A stretch of DNA of 64,000 nt, from positions 62,001-126,000 of the forward strand of contig ML976754.1 in NCBI GenBank assembly GCA_010015655.1, given 5' to 3'. Positions 11,730-22,467 of this stretch are shown here, piece after piece. The translations under genes were made by a program, and so were the position numbers. The notes under the pieces were generated by a model. It saw only the letters and a program-made list of their open reading frames with translations. It was not told the origin of the DNA and made no database searches. The DNA is from Bimuria novae-zelandiae CBS 107.79. Its lineage: Eukaryota; Ascomycota; Dothideomycetes; Pleosporales; Didymosphaeriaceae. Numbering within the stretch: the first letter of the stretch is position 1; each line of letters begins with the position of its first letter.

Positions 11730-13564
11730 TTATAGCTTGGCCATGAGCCGCGAGGTTATACTCGGCCTTTCCAAAGCGGCAGGCCCATCGTAGATGTCTC
11801 TCTCAACAGCTCGAGTGTTAATCTGAGGTATGCTGTCAATGAATAGTCGTGACAATCAATGGAGATTGTACTTACGTGGTGCAACCCCAACTGATCCACA
11901 CGCTGCACACCCAATAACCGCATGCAAGTCTCAGTTTCTGCTTTAAGTACTGTACGGAGGGTCAGCAACAATCGTACGCAAGCCAGACGATGCGGAGCGG
12001 AGCTCGGTGTACGTCATGCAGCTCTTGAGCCTTGCCGCGAACTGCGCCAGGGGCAAGACCAGGTCGTCCTGTGGAGCGCGTGGGTTACCCCAGGGGCTAA
12101 GCCCGAGCCACGGTGAAAATCCCAAGCGAAGGACATCAGTGCATTGATGGAAACGGTCCACTTACTCTCTAAAACCCTTGCAACACCTTCCTTGCCGCCG
12201 GCACCCAAGCCGAACAGCGCAGCCCGACCAACACCAACTGCCTTGGCCCCAAGACAGAGTGCCTTCACAACATCCGTTCCCCTCTTAATACCCCCATCTA
12301 TCCAAACTTCAATCTTGTCGAAAACTTCAGGGCAGTATTTACGGATCTCGAGCAGTGTGTGCACGGCAGGCGGCGCTGTGTCTAGTGCGCGTCCACCGTG
12401 GTTCGATAGTATGATGGCTTTGACTTGAGGGGCATGGAGACTGGCAAGATATGCATCCTCGTGAGTCTGGATACCCTTCAAAACAATGGGCAAGTCTGTG
12501 TGTTGGGCAAGCCATGGGAGGGTCGTCTTCCAGGTTAGATCCGCCGCTGTTCCCCAGAACAAACTCTGTCCCATTCCCATACTCTTTGGCTTGCTTGGGG
12601 TCTTCGCGTCGGTGCTAGTCTTGCTCACGCTCTCGTCCTGCACAGCTGCCCTTACAGGTAAGTTTGCCCCAATATTCTTACTCCTCTCGTCGTCCTCTCG
12701 CTTGCCTGGCACTGGCGCATCGAGCGTCAGGCAAATGAACTTGATTGCGGGCAGCTTCTTCATTCTTGCGAGCATGGCCTCGCTCTTTGCTCGTTCCTGC
12801 TGCACATACAGCTGCCAACCGAACACTTGCCTATCCTTCGCGTCCGCGACGATTTGCTCGGGAGTCATCGATGCGTTCTGCGAGATGATTTGCATAGCGC
12901 CGAACCGCTCGCATGCGTGTGCAATGCCCCACTCGCCGTCCGGATGCGCCAATCGCGCCATCGCAGCGGGAGACACGTATATAGGTAGGTCGACTTTGTT
13001 CCCAATGAAACTCGTCGATGTGTCGCAGCTGGTGCAGTCCACGAACATTCTTGGCCGTAGGAGGATTTGCCTGTACACAGCGTTGTTGAACGACTTCGAT
13101 TGCAAATCGTCGCTCGCGGAGTAATAATACGCCCAAGCTTTCTTGCTGATATTCTTCGTTGCCACCTGCTCAATCTCGTCGAGGTTCAGTATGCTGTCCA
13201 GATCCACTGGTCCATCCTGCTCTGCCTCGCCAGTCTCTACTGGCGACTTCTCAGATGACGGCAAGGTGTCTGGGTTTATCGTGCCAAGGTGTTGTTCGGG
13301 TTTGAGGCTCTCTTCGAGGATGCCCGGCGGGTGAATTGGGTCGTATTCCTCGGTCGCATCGGTGCCAGCGAGCTGGAGGATAACTTTTTGACCACCGGGG
13401 TGCTCAGCGATGAAGTCGGTCACATCGTAGACTTTGCCGTACAGAATAACCCAACAGCTCTCCGCTGTGTTGTGCTTCGCAACTGCGAATTCATTAGCAT
13501 CTACGCGCCGTGTCAATGGCGAGTGGTCGTTGGTACCTTCCGCGTAATCGAACACCTTCGACAT
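11730..13564 (-). CDS. CYB2: FMN-dependent L-lactate dehydrogenase, cytochrome b2 type
   Basis: Model: complement of 11730..11822, 11876..11949 and 12166..13564, 521 aa. An N-terminal cytochrome b5 domain (residues ~20-98) has the heme-ligand motif EHPGG (His55) and a second candidate heme His78. A linker leads to an FMN-dependent alpha-hydroxy acid dehydrogenase domain (~130-500). The catalytic motif SNHGGRALD is at 387-395 (active-site His389), and a phosphate-binding stretch [10 protein letters not shown] is at 422-431. The enzyme would oxidise L-lactate or another 2-hydroxy acid and pass electrons through heme to cytochrome c. There is no clear mitochondrial presequence, unlike yeast Cyb2, so the location is uncertain. 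Introns are 216 and 53 bp. The first is long and stays open in frame for 50 codons. After splicing, the C-terminus reads [15 protein letters not shown] and ends in [13 protein letters not shown] plus a tail, as in the family. Confidence 0.92.
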
Positions 13565-14523
13565 CCTGTGCGCTTAATCGCAAAGCTTCTTCCTCCAATC
13601 AGATTTCGCTGGAATGTAACACAGCAGATTATGGGGTCTACAGGTGCACTATAGACAGTAGTCTTGTGTAAATGATATATACAAGCAAGGCAAATATACA
13701 CACACGAGGCGAGATGCTAGAGAAGAGCAAAGAAAGCAGCTCGAACGCCGATGAAGATCGCATCTATAGCCGACCTTTGTAGCGCCGCTTGAGCTTCACG
13801 CGGGATTTGCGGGGGTGAAAACTCGGGGCATCCAATGCCGAATTGGAAGTGCGGCCCGCCTTTCTGCCTTCGTCGTTTGGCCTTTCCTCAACATCAAAGC
13901 GACTTCAATGGCTTCATTCGTAGCGCATATAATATGTATTGAGTCGCCAATTTATAACGCTATCTGGTCTCGTTCGCCGGCGCGCACACATAGCGCACGG
14001 TATCGCGATGTGACGCACTTCGTAATGCTCAAAAGCCGCGGCATTTGCTTTCTTGGCGTTCGACATGACAGCACTGCAGAGCCAGAGCTTCTGAGTGAAC
14101 GTCTGTTCTGTTGGGACGTTACCATTGATGCATAACTCATTGATCACGACCGTTTCCTCTCCTTCTAAGGTTGTACCCGCAGCGAATTGTGGGTAGAACA
14201 GACAACCTTTTGATCCCATAGAATCTCCCCAAAGAAGTGTGCCTGTGGTATCGAATCATAGAATATACATTCAACCCAATAGTGCTTGCTTATGACGCTG
14301 ATAAATTTAAGATACATAACTCGATATATCGCGAAGTATCAACAGGGTATATGTAAATGCCACTCATGTACATCGCATACAAAAGTCCCCGACGCCGAAG
14401 CGACGCTAGGTGTACATCCCAACGGAACCAACACAACAACCATGACCTCAATACTCAAAATGAGGGCGCCCCAAAACGCCTGCCGTATCTCATACACTTC
14501 ACTCTTCCAGCAGTGGCAGCGGC
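13565..14523. other. Intergenic, about 1 kb
   Basis: This is the promoter side of the lactate dehydrogenase gene and the 3' side of the Abp2-family gene, both on the minus strand. No other gene is supported. Confidence 0.5.
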
Positions 14524-17500
14524 TCAAAGCACCGCCTCCATCACCTTCTCCCGCAACGTCTTCGCCTCCTCCTCCCTCTCCCAAAGTTTCCTCTGCGTCT
14601 CAAGGAACTTCACTTGCCACCCCGCGGCCGTTGTCGGAGCCTGCTCCTGTCTCTCGCCTGACGTCTCCCTTCCTGCTCCTTCCGCTGAAGCCGACACCCC
14701 TTTCGCCGCCCACTCTCCTTTCAATCCGCCAAACGCAACATTGAAGAACACATCGAAGGTTTCCCTCACTGTCCCACTCTCATCCTCAGCACTACCTCCA
14801 TACTCCTCGTCTAACGGTGACTCGTAACCGTCGCCGTCGAGACGGACCCGCACGCATTCTACTCTTCTTACTCCGCCACTAGGTCCGCCGGAGCCGAGTC
14901 CGACGGCTGAGGTGAGTCCGAGACAGCTACTGATTGCTATGCCCAGCAGCTGGTCAGACATGACCTTTGCCGGGGCAGAGGCAGAGGCAGTGGATTTCGC
15001 GAAGACAGGAGAGAGAATTGAGGTGGCGATATTCTTCGCTTCAGCGCCAGAGAGACGTTTGTGGCGACCGGAAAGGGGCGCACGGATCAATTCTGCGACG
15101 AGGGCGCGCTTCAGAGACTCGGGGGGCAGGGTTGGTAGAGAAGCGGGCGATGCAAGGGTAGCTTGCGGCCGTGTTCGAGGCGAATTTTGTGGGGGTGTTG
15201 AAAATTGAGCGGGAGAGGACGCGGGCTGTTGTGGTTTATTGTCGGTGGGTTGGTCAAATAGAGGCCCAGCTGATGGGTTTCCGGAATTTGATGCCATGCT
15301 TATGCTAGAGGCATCGTCTTGCTCGCCGTTTACGAGGACAGTCGGAGTGACGAGCCGCACAGGGTTACCGACATTCTGCGGTACTTGAAGACTTAGCCGA
15401 TGAGGTCTTTGAGATGCGCTCGGAATGTGGGAATCAATCGTTGTGGGCGACACAGCTGAAGCTGGGGTGGGAGGGAAGCGGAAATGTTGCTCTGCTGTTG
15501 GTGGATCTGATTGTGCTCTTTCGACAATTGGGGTGAGGTTTCCAGGGTTCCTGTACATGTCGATCATCGGCCCCTCCTTCGTCTTTGGATTTGCAGGAAA
15601 GGTAACAAAAGGGCCATCACGTACAGAGCGATTACTAGGGGGTCTTCCTCGAAGCTTTCCGGTTGACGAAGAGCTATTGCTTGGCCATGCCGAAGAGACA
15701 GCAGGACCATGACGCCGTCGTGACCGTTTTGAGCTGGAAGGTGTGACTGCTGACTGGGGCTCATCAAAGTAGTCAGGATGCGCAGACTGCGGCGTAACAG
15801 CAGAGAGCGGATGTGGTGTGGTCGGATTGTCTTGAGTATTGAGACGCCATCGAAGCTGTTGTCCCGACATAGGTGATGCTGAATATGGTGTCAGGTTCTT
15901 GTTCGGATTCATACGAACAGGGGCTGATGCGGCTGTCAGTGCGGAAGACGGAGTCATGGCAGATGCTGTCCACGGATCATGTGTACCCAGAAAGCTCCCC
16001 ATGTTGTCTGGATGGGCACTGCTTGGATACGCGGATTGAGGTTGCAGGACATTGCCAAAGGGAATAGACGTATCCAACTGGGGCCGTTTGGGGGCCGGCG
16101 AGTGGTCCACCATCTCTACATCGTCTTCTCCATCATCGGCCTTTTTACGTCCCCGCTTCGGACGATATTTGGGTTCCAGGGCTCTTATCGCTAGATCCTC
16201 TTCCAGGGCTACTAGATCTCGACCATTTTCTGGGAAGGGATTGTGTGGCGGGGGTATTTGGAGATAATATGGATGTTGTTTGCCCATCATGTATTCGAAG
16301 AACGCATCGATGTGCATCGCGCGCATCCATCGCTGATACTGTCAGTACAACATCGATGTTTGTAAAACAAGAAGAAGCACAAGAGAAAGAATACATGGAA
16401 GTCCATATAACTGGGCAGCCCTGGAAGACCTCGTGATGTAGCAATACAGCAGGATCGCAGCCCCACTTTGATATGTCTTGGACCAACATCGCCAGGATAC
16501 GAAAGCGTATTAGTATCTAGAGCTGGTATTGGAACACCCAAGCGAATGGTTCGGCTTTCATATTCGGAACTTTCACGCCGCGGTCCTCAGGTGTGGGCCA
16601 ATGCGCGCGTGTTCTTTATGATTCGCGACAAAAGTACGATAGGAAGAACTCGCGATGGGCAGATTCCGGTGCTGGTGGCCATGATTCGATATAGTCACGG
16701 ATTATAGCATCGACAATCCGCCTGCGAACAAAGGTCGTAAAGGACCATAAAAGCAAAGGACGGTTGAAGAAAGAAGGGTATGTGCGTGCAAGTAACGAAA
16801 ACAATTCTCACCTTTAAGCGAACAGAGTATTGCTGCACTTTTTGCGTGCTCTGTCCCTTGTCCATGTCTGGCCGCTCCACGCCTAGATCGAGTGCCAACT
16901 GAGTCCAAGTTTTAATCTCGCCGGATTCGAGCTTCCGTATCAACTCAAACAGTGTCCAAGTGTTGAACGAGTTACCATCGCTCTTTGGAGGTGTTCTAAA
17001 CAGGCGCCTTAATTCGGACGTGTCAATGGTAGTTGGAAAGTGGGGGTTGCAATAAAGGATGAAGGTAGCGTATGCTGCGTCGAGGGTTTCGTCTGATACA
17101 TCGCGCGAGGGAGGAGATCGGTCGGTCGGAACGTAGTTTGACATCATTTGCTTCGACTGGTTGGCTGGAGAGATGGCGGCGAAGCGCGGCGAGGCATTGG
17201 ACGGCGTCGAAGGTGTCTGTGAGGTGCGCGACATGTCTCCGTAGTAGCCGTGGGCGAGATGACTACTGTTGATGGCATTGTCAGGCTGCAAAAGGTGGTT
17301 CGGCGGGGCAGTGTGGTGGACGGGAGGGAGTCCATTGGGGTTGGCTTGGGTACTATGATCGAGACTCGGGTCGATTGCTGGTACCTAAGTGGTACATCAG
17401 TGAAGGTTAGGCCATCTCAGGACACATCAGGCACGTACAGCAGGGTGACGAAACGGTGAAAAGGCCTGGCTGCCGTGGCCGCCGTGTTCAAAGTGGCCGT

Positions 17501-17552
17501 GGGACGAAAGGTGAATGTTATGCTCCGGCTCTGCACCAAAGTCGACTTGCAT
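14524..17552 (-). CDS. ARS-binding protein 2 (Abp2) family protein
   Basis: Model: complement of 14524..16332, 16812..17384 and 17439..17552, 831 aa. The conserved block spans the exon 2/exon 3 junction. It includes YATFILYCNPHFP, TSELRRLFRTPPKSDG, LFELIRKLESGEIKTWTQLA, QKVQQYSVRLK, and then RWMRAMHIDAFFEYMMG from exon 3. This is the Abp2 domain first described in the fission-yeast ARS-binding protein, so a nuclear DNA-binding role near origins or in chromatin is expected. The rest is Ser/Pro/Gln-rich and probably disordered, with a basic patch (YRPKRGRKK) and a C-terminal coiled-coil-like stretch (WEREEEAKTLREKV). The intron between LK and RWM is 479 bp, far longer than its neighbours, yet splicing there rebuilds the domain without a gap. 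Exon 1 (38 codons) is chosen because it joins in phase 0 through a normal 54-bp intron. Confidence 0.87.
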
Positions 17553-18686
17553 GATTACGAACGAAACAACTACAGTCTGCGCGGAGGCCAAGCGGGTCTG
17601 CGAGCCATGAGCGCTGCTAGTCCAGTGAGGGCGAGTCAGGCTCAACTGTTGCCCGTCAGGTATCCTTCGAAAGCCGCAACCGATAGGCTACGGATGCGAC
17701 GCTTTGCTGTACGGCCGCTGAAAGGTATCTACAGAGGCGGCTGTTGAAGCGTGTAGGCGGCGCGTCGCCTAGGTGGCAGTCGCGACCAGCGCGAACCAGC
17801 GTTGCGATGCGCTGCGCGCGATTGTCGTAGGCGGCGTGAAGGAGCTCGCGGCTCGAGCTTGAGGGATTGCGATAGTTTACGCTGATGTTGTTCCTGCCTG
17901 ATAATTTGCGGTCGTCTGCCGCCTCTTCGGGGCATTTAGTGAACTTAAGTCGCCTGAGAAAGGCCAAGGCCGGGCACTAATTTTGGGGTTTCAGCTGCAA
18001 CGCCCAAAACTCCCTAATGCTTGCTCGACGGGTGTTTTAGATGTTGACTCTATTATAAGTGACAGAGACACTGTGTAAACTTTTCGAGGTTTGGAATGTT
18101 GTCTCTGCAATGCTTCTCTATGGGTACGTGACGACGAATAACAGCTAAATGCTAAATGTACCTATGGTATGTACGTTGTAGTCAGATATAGCAGAGATGC
18201 GTAGATGCGTTGAACTGCAGCAGGAGCAATGCAAATGGATATCTATTTACAAAAACTACACTCTGGCTTTCCTCTAGGAGAGTAACTCAGTGATGACGCA
18301 ATGGTGCTTATTGGCATGGCATCTTTTGCTCCATAGCCATTCATGTCGGTGATATTATGAATTGTACTTTTGGACATAATGGCTCAGTCCTTGCACCATC
18401 ACTTCTATCCTGATCATTTCATGCACAAAGACTTTACAGTAGTAAATAAAGTCCAGAGTCGGAGTAATCGTCCATGCATAGGAAGAGGCAGCGCCCACTG
18501 GATATCTTTTGCAAATTGGATCTTCATGATTCTATGTAGTCGTATACATTGTTGCAAAGACATCGGACGTTACTGGCTGCATGTCAACAGCATGGAACCT
18601 GTTTCAACGGACCCAGCATCAAGATCACGATATGCCATGGTGTTATATATATACATTGTGGCTGGTTGTAATCATTCATGTACTGG
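17553..18686. other. Intergenic, 1.1 kb
   Basis: This lies between the start of the Abp2-family gene and the stop of the KPWE-motif gene. It contains A+T-richer DNA with no protein-like frame. Confidence 0.5.
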
Positions 18687-19276
18687 TTATGTCGGCGGTG
18701 CTCCCTCGACGGAGGCTCCACTTGATGCCGCCTCTGGTTTCTCCCACGGCTTCCTCCGCTTCGACTGGGTAGCTTCTGAGGCTTGTCCCGTAAGGAGAGT
18801 GTCGGGGATTTCCTTGATGCCTGGGATTGGCTGTCCAGTGGTCACCAGCTCCACGATGTGCGCGAAGGATGTAGGGTAGGGCGCCGGGGGCTCGTTTGAG
18901 TTCGTCGACGCTCCGGGTAAGATGCCGCCTGCGCTCTCCATGCTCGAAGAAGTAGCAGCAGGAGCCTGTACGTGGTTGGGAATGAGTACGGGGCGGCCTC
19001 GCGCACTGCGGTGCGCTTTGTAGGCGTCAAAATCGATATTTATGTTGTATTTCCTGTCCAATGAGAACACATGACCTGGCTGGCTGGCAATGCAGTGGCA
19101 TACCTAGCATAGTAGAAGCACCGCGCCCGCAGTGTCAGTTCAGACGCCTGCTCAGGCGAGCTGTTGCTGCCCAGTATGGCGCTCAAGCCCGACTGGAATT
19201 CGGCATCGTCATCCCAGTTGTACTCCTCGAGCGACTCGTAGACGTCACTCAGCCCATCAGCTGCGGCGGCACTCAT
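18687..19276 (-). CDS. KPWE-motif protein, PEX14-like/Pex39-type peroxisomal factor
   Basis: Model: complement of 18687..19053 and 19104..19276, 179 aa, with one 50-bp intron joined within an Arg codon (FYYAR then KYNINIDFDAYKAHR). The C-terminal part carries SFAHIVELVTTGQPIPGIKE, then IPDTLL, and later RRKPWEK. The PGI..IP plus KPWE arrangement is the hallmark of the KPWE domain. That domain is found in some PEX14-related proteins and in the small PTS2-import factor recently named Pex39 (yeast Yjr012c, human C6orf226). The N-terminal half is acidic with conserved aromatic residues (YESLEEYNWDDD). No membrane segment is visible, so a soluble peroxisomal import accessory protein is the likely role. 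It is head-to-head with SCD6, 250 bp apart. The Pex39 assignment is inference from motif order. Confidence 0.72.
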
Positions 19277-19526
19277 GACTCCAAGTAAACGTCAGGCATC
19301 GGGGTGAGGTGAGGTGAAGGAGCATTGTCCTGCGCTCGAGGCCGAGGTGGGACCGTGCCCATCTGGGCACCCACACAGCTCTCTCCAGCTCTCTCCCCGC
19401 CTGCCACTTGCTTCCTCTCCCTCTCGACTACGCGCGCTTCCTTCCTGCTTCATATATTCCCCAATTGTACTCGTTACTCGATACTCGTCTTGGTTTGTTA
19501 AGGCACTCTGCCCCACATCGCCAACC

Positions 19527-21554
19527 ATGTCAGAGTACATAGGGTATGTTGCAGCTGTGCCGTCAATTGAAGCTTCTGTTAACGCGCATTGCGCAGTGCC
19601 CGAATATCTCTCATCTCGAAGAGCGACATCCGGTATGCCTGCGTTCGTTGGGGACCTGTGCGCAAATACTAAGGCGACTAGATACGTTGGCACGCTCGTC
19701 AATATCAATTCGGAACAATCGACCGTCTCCCTGGACAATGTGCGCTCGTTCGGAACCGAGGGCCGTCGCGGCGGCAAGGATGAGTACGGGCCCTCGGATG
19801 CCGTCTATGAGCAGATTGTGTTCCGAGGCAGCGACGTGAAAGACCTCCGGATCGAGGAGACGCCCAAAGAGGAGCCTCAGATGCCCCAGGACCCGGCCAT
19901 TATCGGGGTAAGTCACACCAGGCGTCTCATTCCCAGAGCGTACAATGATTAAAAATTTTCGGATGTAAACCTTTTAAACCACCGAGAGCGCAAAACCGTG
20001 TGGATATTTTCCGTTGCCTTCCTTCTGAGTACCCCAATACTTCCTGTTAAGTCGCTACTGTCAAAGAACTCCGCTAACAAGGCATATTGGGTTGAACAGG
20101 TACAGCAGTCGCAGCGACAGGATGGCGCACAGCCTGATCAACGTCCGCAGCCGCAGCCGCAGCCGAATCAGAACTTCCGTCCTCCGCCAGGCCAGTTCCC
20201 TCCTGGCGGCTACCCTCCGTTCGGACACCCGCCACCGCCTTACCAGAATAAGTTCAGACCCCAAGGTAGGTTCCCTCCAGGCCCTCCTGGCTCCTTTCCG
20301 GGGGGACCTGGTGGTTTTGGCATGCCGCCATATGGGTTTGGAGCACCCCCACCAGGATGGGGCCCTCCAGGCCAGGCTCCCTTCAATGGGCCTCCGGGGC
20401 CGTTCCCGCCGCAGGGACCCATTGGTCCACCTGGTCATCAACAACCTCAACAGCACCAGAATCAGAATCAGCCACCGACGGGCCCCAAGGGTGCCGCTCC
20501 GGTTGATCCCCCTGTGAACAAAGACGAGAAACCGATTGCTCAAACAGTGGCCGCGGAGGTGGATGGTGCCGCGAAACCCACGGAGCAAAAGCCAAAAGCT
20601 CAACCAACTGGGGCCGCTCCTGCTCCTACTACCGCGAAACAACCCCCGCCTCCGCCTGTTGATTCCAAGCCACCTGTCGCAGCCGCGCTTGCGCCGCCTA
20701 CACAGACCGCTGGAGTCCCAATGACTGTCCCTACAGGACCCAAGAGCGGTCGCATTGTCCCAGCCGTCCCGCTTGCCAGTCCAGGAATCAGGAACGCCGC
20801 ACCTCATGCTCAGCCTGCGGCTGTTGCTACCGCAGTGCAGCCTGGCCCATCAACCGCAAACCCCACTCAACAATATCACAATGCAACTCAGGCCGCGACT
20901 GCTGCTGTAGCCGCAGCTATGGCGAAACTTGATGTTGGTAGCGGAAAAGGCCCTGCGCAGCCTGGATCACAGCCGATGAATGCGAACTTGCAGCAGCGGA
21001 TAGATGAGATGCGGGATGAGCAGGCTAGGCGGGGTGGACCCGCTCACCGCGGAAGCAGCAGAGGCGGACGTGGTGGTCGAGGTGGTCATCACGCGAAGCT
21101 AGAGATTCCGGCGACAGATTTCGATTTCGCCTCCGCGAATGCGAAGTTCAATAAGATGGATTCGGTGAAGGAGGCTATCACGACAGGCTCGCCCCTCGGT
21201 GAGGTTCCCACACCTCCCACGGCCGAGGCTGCGACCAATGGCCACGCGGCCGAACCAAAGACGGATAGCGTTGTCATCCCGCCTGCCGCCGCATACAACA
21301 AGTCATCAAGCTTCTTTGACAACATATCGAGCGAGCTCAAAGACCGAGAGGACTCAGCTGCTAGTCGCGGCCAGCAGTTCAGGACGCAAGAACGTGCTAA
21401 GAACATGGAAACGTTTGGCCAGGGCAGCGTCGATGGCTACAGGGGAGGTTATCGCGGCCGTGGGCGCGGACGAGGCAGGGGTCGTGGTCGCGGCTATGGT
21501 GGCTTCAGAGGCGGACGCGGTCGAGGTGCCCAGTTCGGTGAAGAGCAGATCTAG
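19527..21554 (+). CDS. SCD6: Scd6/Lsm14-family P-body RNA-binding protein
   Basis: Model: 19527..19543, 19597..19632, 19682..19907 and 20100..21554, 577 aa. The first exon holds only MSEYI plus two bases, and the joined N-terminus reads MSEYIGARISLISKSDIRYV and continues GTLVNINSEQSTVSL, the LSm14-type Sm fold (to ~residue 85). A Pro/Gln/Gly-rich linker follows. Then come the FDF box (FDFASANAKFNK, ~433), the FFD box (NKSSSFFDNISSEL, ~498), the TFG box (METFGQGSVDGYRGG, ~531) and a terminal RGG/RGR tail. This is the full domain order of Scd6/Sum2/Lsm14/Trailer hitch proteins. These repress translation by binding eIF4G and bring mRNAs to decapping through Dhh1 and Dcp2 in P-bodies. Introns are 53, 49 and 192 bp, and the third is unusually long. 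Confidence 0.93.
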
Positions 21555-22185
21555 TCCACCGAGCAGCAGCGAGTCTACTGCGTGCGCCACTGGAATTACC
21601 CAGATTGCGACGGACTCAACGGCTACGAGCGTTATCTGACGATTCGGTACTTTCCGCTCGTTAAAGGTGCTACTTTCGAAGATCCCGACTTTCAACACTT
21701 CCATCAGGGGTGCAGTGGGTGTTTATACCTAGCACGTGCCACTGAATAGACGGATTGAGCATTGTCGATTGGCCAATGGAATACCGTTTACCACATGATA
21801 TCGTTTTTCAGCGAAGGGATAGGGCTTGGTTTGGGGGGCTATTTTCGCGGCGCTCTGTACTAGTACGTATCCATATTGAGCGATTGGCGCGGTTCTTGGG
21901 TCGAAAAACTGTATAGTCTTGGAACAGGGCGATATCCCGGTGATGAAGCAATGAAATGGTATAGATGTGCCCAAAGATGTCGGCACCGTTTGCGACTGCA
22001 ATGGATGAGTTTTGCAGACGTGCCTCTGTTGTATTCTTTTCTATTTGTATTTGCTGATGTAACTCTATCGCAAAAAGCTTCCCTATTTGTCCTGAGTAAT
22101 TAAGGTTTGCACAGTCCATAGTTCGGTTGCTTTTTTGACGAGGCAGACCGTGCATTGCGATGACGACGGCCCCGAGGCTATCGCC

Positions 22186-22191
22186 CACGTG
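22186..22191 (-). promoter_or_regulatory. CACGTGGG element, candidate Pho4/NUC-1 site
   Basis: On the minus strand this CACGTG core is followed by GG, giving the high-affinity Pho4 context. It lies 277 bp before the VTC ATG. Confidence 0.5.
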
Positions 22192-22414
22192 CGCATCCAT
22201 TGGCTGTCGCGAGCTAGGTAAGCAGGAGCCTCTCCGCAGAGACTTGCAACTAATAACAATTTTCTGCCGCAGTGCAAAAGCTTGTTATGCACGTTTTTAT
22301 TCTTCGCGGAAGCCGCTGACGTCTTCTTCCATTAACTCACCCTCGTTGATTGCTAGGCGAGACATCCCCTAGCGTTCAATTGCACGCAAAGCTCTTGCTT
22401 TGGTCGCTCCAAAA

Positions 22415-22420
22415 CACGTG
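22415..22420. promoter_or_regulatory. CACGTG element, candidate Pho4/NUC-1 site
   Basis: This palindromic CACGTG lies 48 bp before the ATG of the VTC subunit gene. Pho4/NUC-1-type bHLH factors bind this core and activate VTC genes on phosphate starvation in yeast. That it acts here is inferred. Confidence 0.45.
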
Positions 22421-22467
22421 AAAGCTCGAGGTTCGCTTGGACGCCCCTCCCAGCCGCATCGTCCACG

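Larger units (their letters stand above)
21555..22467 (+). promoter_or_regulatory. Upstream region of the VTC gene with three CACGTG elements
   Basis: This 0.9-kb stretch separates SCD6 and the VTC subunit gene. It contains CACGTG at 21733-21738, 22186-22191 and 22415-22420. The middle one reads CACGTGGG on the minus strand, the preferred form for the yeast phosphate regulator Pho4. The first copy sits close to the end of SCD6 and may fall in its 3' untranslated region. Confidence 0.5.

Noticed and set aside
19292..19777. A 161-codon minus-strand frame over the start of SCD6.
   Set aside because: It is antisense to verified SCD6 exons and lacks any family resemblance.
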